DNA from: Eublepharis macularius
Taxonomy: Eukaryota > Chordata > Lepidosauria > Squamata > Eublepharidae
Direction of reading: 5' to 3'
Assembly: GCF_028583425.1 (NCBI RefSeq)
Contig: NC_072805.1
Coordinates: 16,626,001-16,690,000 of the forward strand
DNA: 64,000 nucleotides
Position 1 is the stretch's first letter; the number at the start of each line of letters is the position of its first letter. The position numbers and the translations under genes were made by a program. Below are positions 32,176 through 42,900 of the stretch, one piece after another. The notes below the pieces were generated by a model. It saw nothing but the letters and a program-made list of their open reading frames with translations, was not told the origin of the DNA and did not search any database.

Positions 32176-34368
32176 CAGGTTTGAATGCCAGTTTCCGTGA
32201 CGTTTCAGAAGAGCCCAAAAGAAGGCGCCTCCCCAGAGTGCTCCAGGAAACCACGATGCTAGCTGGGGAGATAAGGGTCCTTCCAGGTCTGCAGTGGACT
32301 AGACATGACAAGACCTCCATTTTTTTAAAGAGTAATGTCACACAGTTCAATTGAACAGTGGGCTAAGACTGCTGTGGTGGGGGGGGGGTGGAAATACCTG
32401 TCTTGTTCCACAGAGGCTGCCATGGTCAGATCTCAGCGACCACGTTTCCTTCTTTTAGCACATCAGGAAGCAATATGGTGGCCAGACCTGGGCAACTGGA
32501 AGCAGCAGTCAGTCAGTCAGCAGCAGTGAAACATGCTGGCATGACCATGGGAGGGGTGAGGGGCTAAGTGGCCAGATGGAGAGGTTTGGTTGGCCAGATG
32601 TGAGCCTGTTTAGACAAATGGCCATCATCTGCACAAGCAGATTAGAGAGACCAGCGTCATCAGGAAACTTCAGCGCTCACATTTGTGTTTTCAATCATTC
32701 ATAGTTTTGTTCTGCAAGCTATATAGTTCTGAGCTTTTCTTTAAGGGCGGAAGGAAGCAAAGTTATTTATTTGGGGGGGGGATATGCCCTCTCTTAGGTT
32801 GGAATGTTACCCAGGCCTGTTCTTTTTGTTTATATTTGCCTGGTGTTGAGATAATTTATTGTCTTTTCTTACTATAAATTCATTTGCAAAATCCCCAGGT
32901 GCCTCAGTGCCAAGTTGCCCTGTCTGTGTAGTTGCCCCCAAAGTAGCATTCTGTGTCAGTTTGGCAGAACAAAGTGTCCGTCAGTGGGAAGCTGAACCGA
33001 ATACTTGGGTAGCAGCAGAGAGGCGGAGAAGCACTCCATGGGGAGGGGACTGAGATCGGCCTGTTCTGCATATGCAGCAGCATGAGACGGGAGGATCCCG
33101 CGGTGGTGTAAAGACTGCCTGAGAGAATGCAGGTGAGGGACCGTGTTTTTCAATTTTATTCCATTTAAAAAACCCTCCATGCAAAAAGAAATCAGTCATA
33201 GCAAGGAGCAGGCTGGGCTAACGCCTGACTCCGTGATTTGCTGGTTTTCAGCTTGCAAGATCTTCCTCCTCCCCATTCAGAACGATCATTTCCTCACTTG
33301 CAGTCTGAATTCACACAGTCTACTCCAGTACCTTCCTGGGCTGGAGGTGCCTGTTCCTTCCCTGTTGTGAGATGCTTCCCAAGACCACTGCCTGCCCGAC
33401 TCTGGCTCCCAGCCCCCCCCCCCCCCAGAGAGTAATAAAAAGACTAAAGGTGGCAGGACGAACGGAGACATGTGGGCAAGGCGAAAAGGGAGAAAGAAGG
33501 GGCGGTTGAGGTGGCGGTTTCTTTCTGGCAGTGAGTCCAGGCATAGATCGTTGCTGATAGCAGCAGCTCTGGCTATTGGCTGTTTCTGCCAGGCTGGTTA
33601 AAAAAGGGCTGGTGGCCATCCAAGGGGCCCACTTGGAGCTGTTAGCAGGGGCTGCAGCATCTCTCGGCAGCAGAGGGGTTCACCTGTCGCACCTGACTAA
33701 GGGGTGCTGTGACATCCCAGCCGATGTTACCGTTCTACTCCCCGGCTTTTGCTTGAGTGCACTTCTGTTACCTCTGGTGTATTAACCCGATTCTCCTTTC
33801 ATTCTGAAAATCCAAGTGCTGTAAATATGACTCTTATTTTATACATTTATTTAATAAGCTGGATTTTTTTCAGCCTCTTTTGATTCTAAGAATGGAGTAC
33901 CAGAACCCTTTGCCATTTTTGGTAGAATACTGTCTGAAAAACAGCTGGATAAGGACATATGTAGATGCTTCCCAGCTCTTGATTGATCCAGCCTTTGCTT
34001 TTAAAGAGGAAGAGAGTTGACCAGAAAACGGGCGAAAGGATGAAAGCGATTTCACATGAGCCATTTTCTGACCAATTTCTGGAATTCCTCAAGTAAGGCC
34101 ATTTTTTTTCATTGCCGGGGGAAGAAATGCCATAATGTCCTGCTAACATCAGTGTTGTTTTTAAGATTTGACTGAATTACTTAATAAAAATTATTTCTTC
34201 CAATGCATTTTTGTTTGATCGCATGTTCATTTCTAAGAGAAGATCTGGCAAGTTTGTCAGTTATATGTAACAAAACGTTTACAATTTAGGCTAGCTTCAG
34301 AGAAACTCAGTGTCTTGCAGCCAAATCAATGCAGCCATGCCAAAGAAAGCAGGATTGCACTTAACTGT

Positions 34369-34558
34369 GGCCGTTTCCACACTACTCACCTTCATCCAGA
34401 ACGGGGCGCAACGTCGCGAAAAACACTTGGAAGATAGCGTCTTCTCACACGAGTTTTGCGCGATGTCGCGCAAAACTCGTGTGAGAAGACGCTATCTTCC
34501 GTGGGTTTTTCACGACCCGCCCCGTTCCAGATGAAGGTGAGTAGTGTGGAAACGGCCC
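34369..34558. mobile_element. GGCC-ended palindromic MITE, 190 bp
   Basis: ggccgtttccacactactca at the left and the complement of gagtagtgtggaaacggcc at the right. The arms continue through tcttctcacacgagttttgc with a loop of only a few bases (gcgatgtcgc). The flanks cttaactg and cgtaactg agree at 7 of 8 bases, suggesting a hAT-like target duplication. Confidence 0.75.
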
Positions 34559-34584
34559 GTAACTGGTGTTCATCAGCCGGTGCT

Positions 34585-34790
34585 GGTTTGGTGTATTGGC
34601 TAACGTGTCAGATAAAGACCTGGGAGGTCCAAAGTCAGATCCCCGTTCTATCATGAAGCTCATTGGATGACTTTTTAGCTATCACATTTTTTTGGCCTAA
34701 CCTTCCTCACAGGGTTGTGAGGATAAAACAGGGAAGCAAGAACTGTGTATACCATCCTGCGCTTCTTGGAGGAGAATCATTCGATGAACA
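34585..34790 (+). repeat. tRNA-derived SINE, plus orientation, diverged
   Basis: ggtttggtgtattggctaac (A box) with agtcagatccccgttcta (poor B box), then aaccttcctcacagggttgt, the family 1 middle. Confidence 0.55.
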
Positions 34791-35644
34791 TCAGTTACAA
34801 GTGAGCACAGCTCCCACATTGGGAGACCACCAGAGGAGAGAGCGAGGCTCTTAACAATGCAAGCTATACAGCACTGCCGTGTCTGTGAAATTGTGTCTCT
34901 TAGCACTCACCAGGTTCTGTACCGTTTATTCTGCACCACCCTCTATTGAAGCATCCCACTCATCATGCAATGTCTGTTACCCGACTGATGGAGGGATAAT
35001 ACCCAAGTTCTTGGGAAGGCCCAATAATCTTGTGACTCCTCTCTCATAGGACTGAATACCCTGTAAGGCTTTTGGTCTTCACCTTCCTAAATGGAACTGC
35101 TTCAGCAGGGAATGCACCATTACACCCAACACGCTCTGGGTGCTGCTACCAACCACTTGGAAATGGCATGTGTGGTGTTTGTTTGTTCACAGAATCATGG
35201 CCTTACACTGTCCTCCAGAATGCCATTCAGATGAACTGAATACACTGCGTGGGAAATGAGTTTGGCTTTTCCAAACACACCTGCGGACAGTGCTGTTGAG
35301 ACCCCCACAGCCTCCCCTCCGGAAGATTCATTCAGGGCCCTCCCTTAAATTGAGAAGCACACCCCTACCCAACCATCTAGCCCTGGAAGAGTAAAAACCT
35401 GTTCCCACACTTTATGCAGGACCCAAATCTGCCCCCTTTGACCCTGAATTCTCTTGCCTCTTCTAGAAGTTGCTGTGGCAGGCATGACCCTGGAATCCAG
35501 TGACTTCACCTTTTAAAACTGGATTTAGACACACAGATCTGAGCTAATTGCTGCTCACTGATCCCCGAAAGGAAGCAGTCTGTCGCTAAGAGGTCAGCCT
35601 GGTGTGCTAGCAAGATGGAGTTGAGACCCACACCCCTTGTTAAC

Positions 35645-35664
35645 CCACACACACACACACACAC
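35645..35664. repeat. (AC)n microsatellite
   Basis: Ten AC units flanked by ttaaccc and gggtttc. Confidence 0.9.
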
Positions 35665-35709
35665 GGGTTTCTGAGATCTTGATTTGCTCTTTGATATTTG
35701 TATAATCAT

Positions 35710-35890
35710 GAACACATGCGGTTGCCTTATATTGAATCAGACTCTTGTTCCATCAAGGTCAGTATTGTCTGCTCTGGCAGTCAGTGGCTCTCCAGGGTCT
35801 CAGGCTTTCACATCACCTTCCACCTGATCATTTGAACTGAGATGCTGGGGATTTTGCATGCCTCTGATCCATGGTCCCCCCCTCTCTATT
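35710..35890 (-). repeat. tRNA-derived SINE, minus orientation, family 2
   Basis: ttgccttatattgaatcaga, ccatcaaggtcagtattgtc and gggattttgcatgcctctga follow the same order as the copy at 25745-25945. Confidence 0.65.
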
Positions 35891-36855
35891 GTCCTTGATA
35901 TTGCTGACTATAATCCTGAGGCTGGTGGCAGATCATAACCAAGTAGGAAGTAGCACGGGAAGGCTGCTTCAGAAAAGACTAGCCACGGCCTTTGATTGCA
36001 CATCACCTTTATGAAAGTTGGTGTGCCTCCGCTGTCAGCAGGCCACATTGCCTGCAGGTACCTTTGCTGCCAATAAAATCCATGGAACCAAGCCATCATC
36101 ATTCTACACCACACACCAGCCCAGTCTGAAACAATGAGAGGGAAATGGGAAGTGGGGACATGCTGAGATGCCGCTGCCCTGTGCTTGTCCCTCTTCCCTG
36201 GTAAGAATTCCATGCAGCCAGAATGACATGGAGAAGCAGGCGAGTGCAGAGGGGCCAGGCCCTGATACGGCCTGCCAGGGTCCTGGAGCTCCTGCTACTC
36301 CCACAGCAGCCACGGATGCCCAGTGGAATGCCTGTTTGAAGTGGCCATGGCCTGTTAGTGCAGCTGACAGAGGTATTAAAGGGAACCCCAGCAAAAGGGC
36401 AGCGGAGCGTGAGGCGCTCCCCGCCCCACGCAGACCTGATCCCCGCCCCACCTTGTGGAAGCTTCTGCCAAACATCTTGCGTCTGGCAGGAGAGAGATGA
36501 TCATCGTGTTGTGCTTCCTTTTGTGCGTTGATTCCCCAAAATGTCCCGCTTACAGCCCTTCCTCGTATTCTGCAGAATGAGGTGGTAGAATTCTGGACTG
36601 GGCCAATTTTCTTCTTCTTTGTGCAGGGAGCATTTTACACAGGAGAGCATCCACAGCTCCCTGCATGCAGCAGAGGGAACCAATTTAGCACAGTGCCTGC
36701 CCTGCCTTCATAGATGATGCTTTTTCTATGGAAGCGCACTTGAAGATAGGATTTGCCCTTACAGTCTGAAGTGAAATAGTACCTGGCCCCTGCAGTCATT
36801 GAAAGAGACAGAAGCTGCCAAGATATTCACAGGGGAGCAAGTTGAGGTCTTAGGC

Positions 36856-36861
36856 TTTATT
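36856..36861 (-). promoter_or_regulatory. Poly(A) signal AATAAA overlapping the KCTD19 stop codon
   Basis: The last codon and stop read TCT TAA TAAAGC, so AATAAA begins on the second base of the stop codon. If used, the 3' UTR would be only about 15-30 bases. The following 60 bases contain T- and TG-containing stretches but no strong GU-rich element. Confidence 0.6.
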
Positions 36862-36973
36862 AAGACTTCTGTAAATATTTCCCTAGAACAAAGTGAGAGA
36901 GTGATTTAAAGTATCCTTTTCTGATCAGCTGGCCAATACAGCAACTGTACTTCCAGGCGAACGGCAGCGTAAA
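36860..36973 (-). CDS. KCTD19: KCTD19 terminal exon
   Basis: After acceptor ttctttttctcttgcag come 37 codons, [17 protein letters not shown] to [12 protein letters not shown], then TAA at 36862-36860. The conserved ending GKYLQ marks the true C-terminus of the family. Confidence 0.93.
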   Translation of the reverse strand, partial: FTLPFAWKYSCCIGQLIRKGYFKSLSHFVLGKYLQKS

Positions 36974-39900
36974 CTGCAAGAGAAAAAGAAACGTTAAGCG
37001 GCTGCAATAGCCCTCCTTCACTACAAGGTGCCTTATAGAACCCAAGGCCAAAAGGCTGGGAGTCGGCTAAATTGTTTGCCATAACGATAGATAACTCCAG
37101 GGGGCATTACATCAGTAGCACCAATGAAATTTTCTTTGTGCGGGGGAGGGGGAGTGTTATGAAGCTTTTATAAGAGGAAAGGGGAGAGGAGAAACATGAA
37201 CATGTTAATAATAAAATGGGGAAGCTACTTTGCAAGTCAAATGTGGGTTTGCACCCCGAAGACTACTTAGCTAAGATTACAAGAAAAAAGCCCTCAAAAC
37301 GTCCCGTCCTTTGCATTAGTGAAGCAATCGCTCATACTTACTTCAAGCCATTTCAGTAACTTCTCATAGGTATGGTTCTCGGCTTTGAAGGGTGTCACAT
37401 TCAGTAAGCTGGCCACAAACTCCTTTGCTGTGATCTGCAAGGTCTGCAAGAAACCAGGCCACGCCACCACTAAAAGGCAAGCATGCAGCTGCCTGGAACC
37501 CTGCTTTTCTTTCAGGGATCTACCCGAGACCAAATGGCTCTGCCGAGGTGTTTCAAAGAACAAGCCACCCTCTAGAAGTGTGGGCAGTGACTGGGCTGGG
37601 GGTGGGAAGGATTCTGAGGCCTCCACCAATTTGGCTAAGCAACCAGTAAAGAAGCAGTCAAGTGAGTGCTTCAGAGAGGTGGGGGTGGTCTTGGAAGGTG
37701 AAATTTGGATTAGGGGTCCTTAGGGATAGGAGTTAACTACCATGCCTGGTTGCGGGCTTCCCTTCTCTAAATTTCTCAACAGAAGGAAAAGGAAGGCCAG
37801 TGCTGTCCTTATCAGTTAAAATGTTCTTCAGGGCCCATTCTTGAGCGGTTAGAATCGAAGCTAGAAGCTGGAACAAGTGGCCCTTCATCAGACCACAAAG
37901 GGAATAGCAGAGCTTGGGTCAGATGTGAGCTGGGGTTTGCTAGCTATCCACCAAGCACTAGCACGCGCTGCAAAAATCTGCATCCACTCAAGAGCAGCAA
38001 TATCCGCTTACCCACAACCTCTGCACGAACAATTCCACTTGGGCAGTAATTTCCTTGGGGTCCTTCTGCCTGATGGAGTCCAAGATGACATCCGTGAGGA
38101 AGCAGTGGCACATCCGGGCATAAAAGATCTCTTCTTGTGACAATGGAAAGCTCAGAAAGACGATGTCTAAGAGGGCAAAGAATTTGGAGCCACTAAGACA
38201 GGCCTGGAGCCATCTCTACTTCATTGCTTGGAAGCATTTGTGGGTGGCCCCCAGGCCCACTGCAGGTCAGAAAAAAGGTGTTGAAGCCCCTCCCCCCAGC
38301 CACAATATCTGAATTGGGACAAGCGAGATCTCATAGGGAACCTGCAAGTCCACATGGCAGCCACAAGTTAAATGTAACATCTAGTTTGGACCTGAGGTCA
38401 ATTATTGTCCTGAAGGTTTTCTCCCTTATGCTCAGGCTGTATCATGTGATTCCAGGCTTGGTTTGGAAAGTGAGCCTCAATCCCTCCGTGTCGAGGGTAC
38501 ACATATCTTCGAGGGTACTGATGGAAGCACTGTTGAATTCTACATGGATCTTGCCCAGCTCTCCTCTTTGTAGGGCTATAAGTTGGATCCAGCACGTTTT
38601 TTTCTCAGTCCCATCCCAGTTCCCCTCTTCATTGCAGCCCCCATCCCACGTGGCGTTTGTTCATCCAGGTCCCATGATCCCCAGCAGCATCTCTTTGTGT
38701 GGCCAAAGGGGATTGTAATAAGTGGGAAAATTAGATGGATCCAACCCAAATTCATGAGGACATTACTCAGCTACTCTGTATATACTGTTGCAACAAGTAT
38801 GGGACCCATAAAGACCCACCATTTCTTCTTTCTCTGAAAGCTCCCATACCCTCTCGCCTTTTCCTACTTCCTTTTTGCAATCCCACCCACCAGCCAAACT
38901 ATTTTTAACTGCCTATTTTCAGCCCCCCCCCAACAGCCTTTTCCTGGGAAAATTATGGACTGGTTGCGTGGTGTTGGCCCTGCGCCAGGCCCAGTTGTAC
39001 AGTGGGAAACCCACAAGGATTTGCGGGGAGGACCCCATTTCCCCCTGTATCTCTCCATCCCACTATTTCTTCTTTCCTTTTTTCCTGGCAACCCCCAACC
39101 TTTCTTTGCTTCCTTCTCTCCTTCCCACCTACTCACCTAGCTACCTTTTCTATAGTTGCCAACCTCCAGGTGGTAGCTGGAAATCTCCCATACTTACAAC
39201 AGGTCTCCATGCTACATAAATCAGTTCCCCTGGAGAAAATAACTGCTCTAGATAGTGGACAGTGGCATTATATCTTGCTGAGCTCTCTTCTCTCCCCAGA
39301 CCTCATCCTGTCCAAGTTCTACCCACAAAATCTCCAGGAATTTCCCAAACTTGGGCTGGCAACCCTACTTTTATCTCCCCCCCCCCCATCTTCACCTATA
39401 TTTAATTAATTTATACCCCCATTTTCCCCAATGGGATCCAAAGCTGCTTATATCATTCTCCTCTGCATTTTATCCTCACAACAACCTTGCGAGGAAAATT
39501 AAGCCGGGAAGGTGTAACTGCCCCAAGATCACCCAGTGAACTTCCATGGTAGAGTGGTTATTTGCAGCTGGGTCTTCCACATCCAAGTCTGAAACTCTAG
39601 CCACACTGGTTCTCCGGGGAGGACTGTGGTTATCGAGGGCTTGTGCTGCAGTGCTGCTGAACTCTTTTTGATTTTGCTACTTCAGACTAACACGGCAAAC
39701 TCCTTTGAACCTTTACACAAGCAAACTGATGCCCACACCAAAAGGAGCTGCCTGCATCTCCATATCAAAGGAGTTGTTTGCATCCCCCCTCTCCTCCTTC
39801 CCCCTCCCCCCTCCTCTATATTTGGCCAGTTTCCTTCTGCCCTCCAAGCATCTGATGAAGAGAGCTGTGTGCCTCGAAAGCTTATGCTACAATAAAATTG

Positions 39901-42900
39901 GTTAGTCTTAAAGGTGCTGCTGGACTCTTTTCGACTGGCTTTTATGGAAGTGGTTTTATGAAGGTGGTGTCTGATGAAGCGAGCTTTGATTCTTGAATCA
40001 GAGGAGTGAGCCGTGTTAGTCTGTAGTAGCAAAATAGTAAAGAGTCCAGTAGCACCTTTAAGACTAACCAACTTTACTGTAGCATAAGCTTTCGAGAACC
40101 ACAGCTCTCTTCGTCAGATTGGCAGTTGCTGCCAGGCCTGGCCCCAAAGAGTCCTTCCTCAAAAGCCCAAACAGCCTGGGAAAGGGCCCTGCCCCTGCCA
40201 TTTGTCAGGTTTGTAGAAAGTATTGTCACTTCACAGCTCCAGTCTCTGGATTTAAGTATTCCCAGATCTGGTCATGTTGAGAATTAGATATATTACTGTG
40301 CATGTATGTATGGCGCATGCGTGTGCATGTGTGTGGACAGCACAGTGTTGGAAGAAACCCCAGCTCATCTAGCGTGAACGAGTGCTCAAAAGCAGGGCCC
40401 TTCAGTCACCATTCCTTGCCACTAACTGCTACAACCAAAACCAAAATGCGCCCCAAGCAGAGAGCGGAAGTTGAGTGGCACTGTAGAAGCCTAACAAAAG
40501 TTTATTCCAGCATCAGCTCTCATGAGTCAACCCACACTTCTTCCAATGCATGAGGTGAATAAATCTTTTACAAAGATTTTTATGCCCAAGATCACAAAAA
40601 GGGAGCGTGAAGGGAGCTGTAGCAGAGAAAAACCTGTTATAAATCATTCAGGCGTCAGACCTTTCATAAAGGACTGAGACAGAGGGAGGTGGGTGTTACA
40701 CACAATGAATGATGAAAGAGGTCAGAGGTTCCAGCCTCTCTTGGGGGGCAGCTACAGAAAGAGCTAATCCAAATAAAATCCATTGTGGGGAGAGTGAGGG
40801 TGACTGAGAAGAAGGCTGGCGGAATCCACCACTTCCTTCTAGCAAGGCAGTTTTTGCCCACTAAATAGGTAAGACATAAGCAGCTATTTCAAAACCAAGC
40901 GGTATTATTTATGTAGCGGGAATCCTTATGTTGCAACTCCTGCTTTGTCAAAAGAGATGATGACACAGAGGTATAAAAATAAATATTTAATTCACAGCTT
41001 TGAAATAATGCTGCGCTGGAGATAATGTGCATTTTGGAATTCTTGTACCTCTTGTCTTCAGGGCTTTTTTTCTGGGGAAAGAGGGGGTGGAACTCAGTGG
41101 GTTGTGCTCGAAGAAAATGGTCACATGGCTGGTGGCCCCGTCCCCTGATCTCCAGACAGAGGGGAGTTTAGATTGTCCTCCTCGGCGGCGCGGAGGGCAA
41201 TCTCAACTCCCCTCTGTCTGGAGATCAGGGGCGGGGCCACCAGCCATGTGACCATTTTCAAGAGGTTCCGGAACTCCGTTCCCCCGCGTTCCCCCTGAAA
41301 AAAAGCCCTGCTCGTCTTTATCTCTACTCCCAGAATGTAAAATTTTGGTCAGATTCTCCAGTGGGAGAAATAGGGGACACAAAGGTGTTTTGGGTCTATA
41401 ATATTGATCGGGATTGGGGAGAAAATGGTTGCTTGTTCAATCTTTTTCTTTTTGACACTGCATTTATTGCCTTGCTGTTTGATTTGTTTTAAATTGGGAA
41501 AAAATGAACAAATATTAGATAATATGTTTATGCTGGATGTTATGACAATGTTATTAATTATTAGAGAACACTAGTGTGGTATAGTGGTTAGCATTTCAGA
41601 CTGGGATCTAGGAGAACCAGGTTCGAATCCCTCCTCTTGCATGGAAGCTTGCTGGGTGACTTTGGGCTACTGTCACCCATTCTCAACCTAACCTCTACCT
41701 CCCAGGGTTGTTGTGATGATAAAATGGAGAAGATAACAATGTAAGCCACCTTGGGTCCAAACTGGGGAGAAAGGTGGGATATAAATGAAATCAATCAATA
41801 AATAGTACTATGAACAAGCAACATATTGGAAGGGAGGAGAATGGAGGGGAATAGCTACTTACAATGGTTAGGGATTTCTTTGTCCTTTTTATTGTTTATA
41901 TTGCTAAATGAAAAATAAAAAGTCTAAAGAAAAAAGGTGCAATGTGAAGCATAAAAATAATCAGCTTTGGTTAAAGATTGCAGCATGATACAATGCGGTA
42001 ATATCACAACAAGATTCTTATCAGGTTGTATCATTACTTTAATCCTTTAACAATGTTAATTACCTTTTTATTCTTCATATTGCATCTTCCTTGATCAAAG
42101 GGATTTGCAAGAGCAAGAGGTGGTGGCGCTGGGGACAGCAGCTGGAGGGGATGTGTGTCATCCCTGCCACATCCAGCCCTCCATTCCCCTCTCCTGCTCA
42201 TTGCTGCTTTCTTTGGCCTTCATGTGAAATGCTCCTTTAAAGTTCCACTATTGACTTCTGTTTTGTTGTGGAGGAGCAAGCACCCCACTTCGATGCCTTT
42301 TAAGCACAGCTGATTGCCTTCAAAATGTAACCATTCCATTTTGAACTCAGGGAGAACAGTTTCCACCACAGCCTTTGCTAAAACATTCTGAATTCTGCAA
42401 TCGCAACAGCAGAATTACCCAAATCTTGCTCAAGGACCCAGTTCAGCAAAGGTGTGCATAGTTGGGGGAGTCCCTCTCTAGTTTGAAAAATTCAAGTTTT
42501 ATTGGGGACAGGGTTTTTTTTTCTGTTTTGGAGCAAAGTATATGCACCCCTACCCAATAGATCACTTTCCATGCCCATCTTATATCGCAGGCCATACCTC
42601 TGGCTGCCAGTTGCGCATGTGCATTGGCCAGCTGGATGCCTTCCTGGCATGTGCTGTAGAGGGTGCTGTCTTCATGAGACATGCATGAGCCATCACCAGC
42701 CACAACTGCAGGGTGTTCAACTTTAAGAATCAAGCCAGTGCTGTCATATGGCTCATCAACGATCAACTTGATCGGTTCAGTGAATGCTCCTGTGGAGAGA
42801 AAGGTGATGCATTTAAAATGAACGATTAGTCATAAAGTTATAGTATCTTGCATCCTTATAGTGCTAAGAAGCACTGTGAAATGGTCTGTTTCCACATCGC

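Larger units (their letters stand above)
33260..36839. other. Intergenic gap between convergent PLEKHG4 and KCTD19
   Basis: No exon was recognised. It contains AATAAA motifs (near 33434 and 34183, plus strand) that could end PLEKHG4, a GGCC palindrome, two SINE copies and an (AC)n tract. A minus-strand frame at 36104-36475 has no family resemblance. Confidence 0.5.

Noticed and set aside
32460-32680. Frame after cttcttttag starting HIRKQYGGQTWATG as PLEKHG4 last exon
   Set aside because: Long open stretch but repetitive (agtcagtcagtcagcagcag) and without family resemblance.
33252-33308. Frame after tggttttcag (LARSSSSPFRT, then a stop) as PLEKHG4 last exon
   Set aside because: Fits phase and has a fair acceptor, but nothing beyond that supports it.
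36104-36500. Overlapping 110-123-codon frames on both strands in the intergenic gap
   Set aside because: No splice context, no recognisable motif, and open on both strands because of base composition.
41571-41650. tRNA gene
   Set aside because: The A and B boxes belong to a SINE head; the acceptor stem and anticodon arm do not fold as a tRNA, and the SINE body follows.
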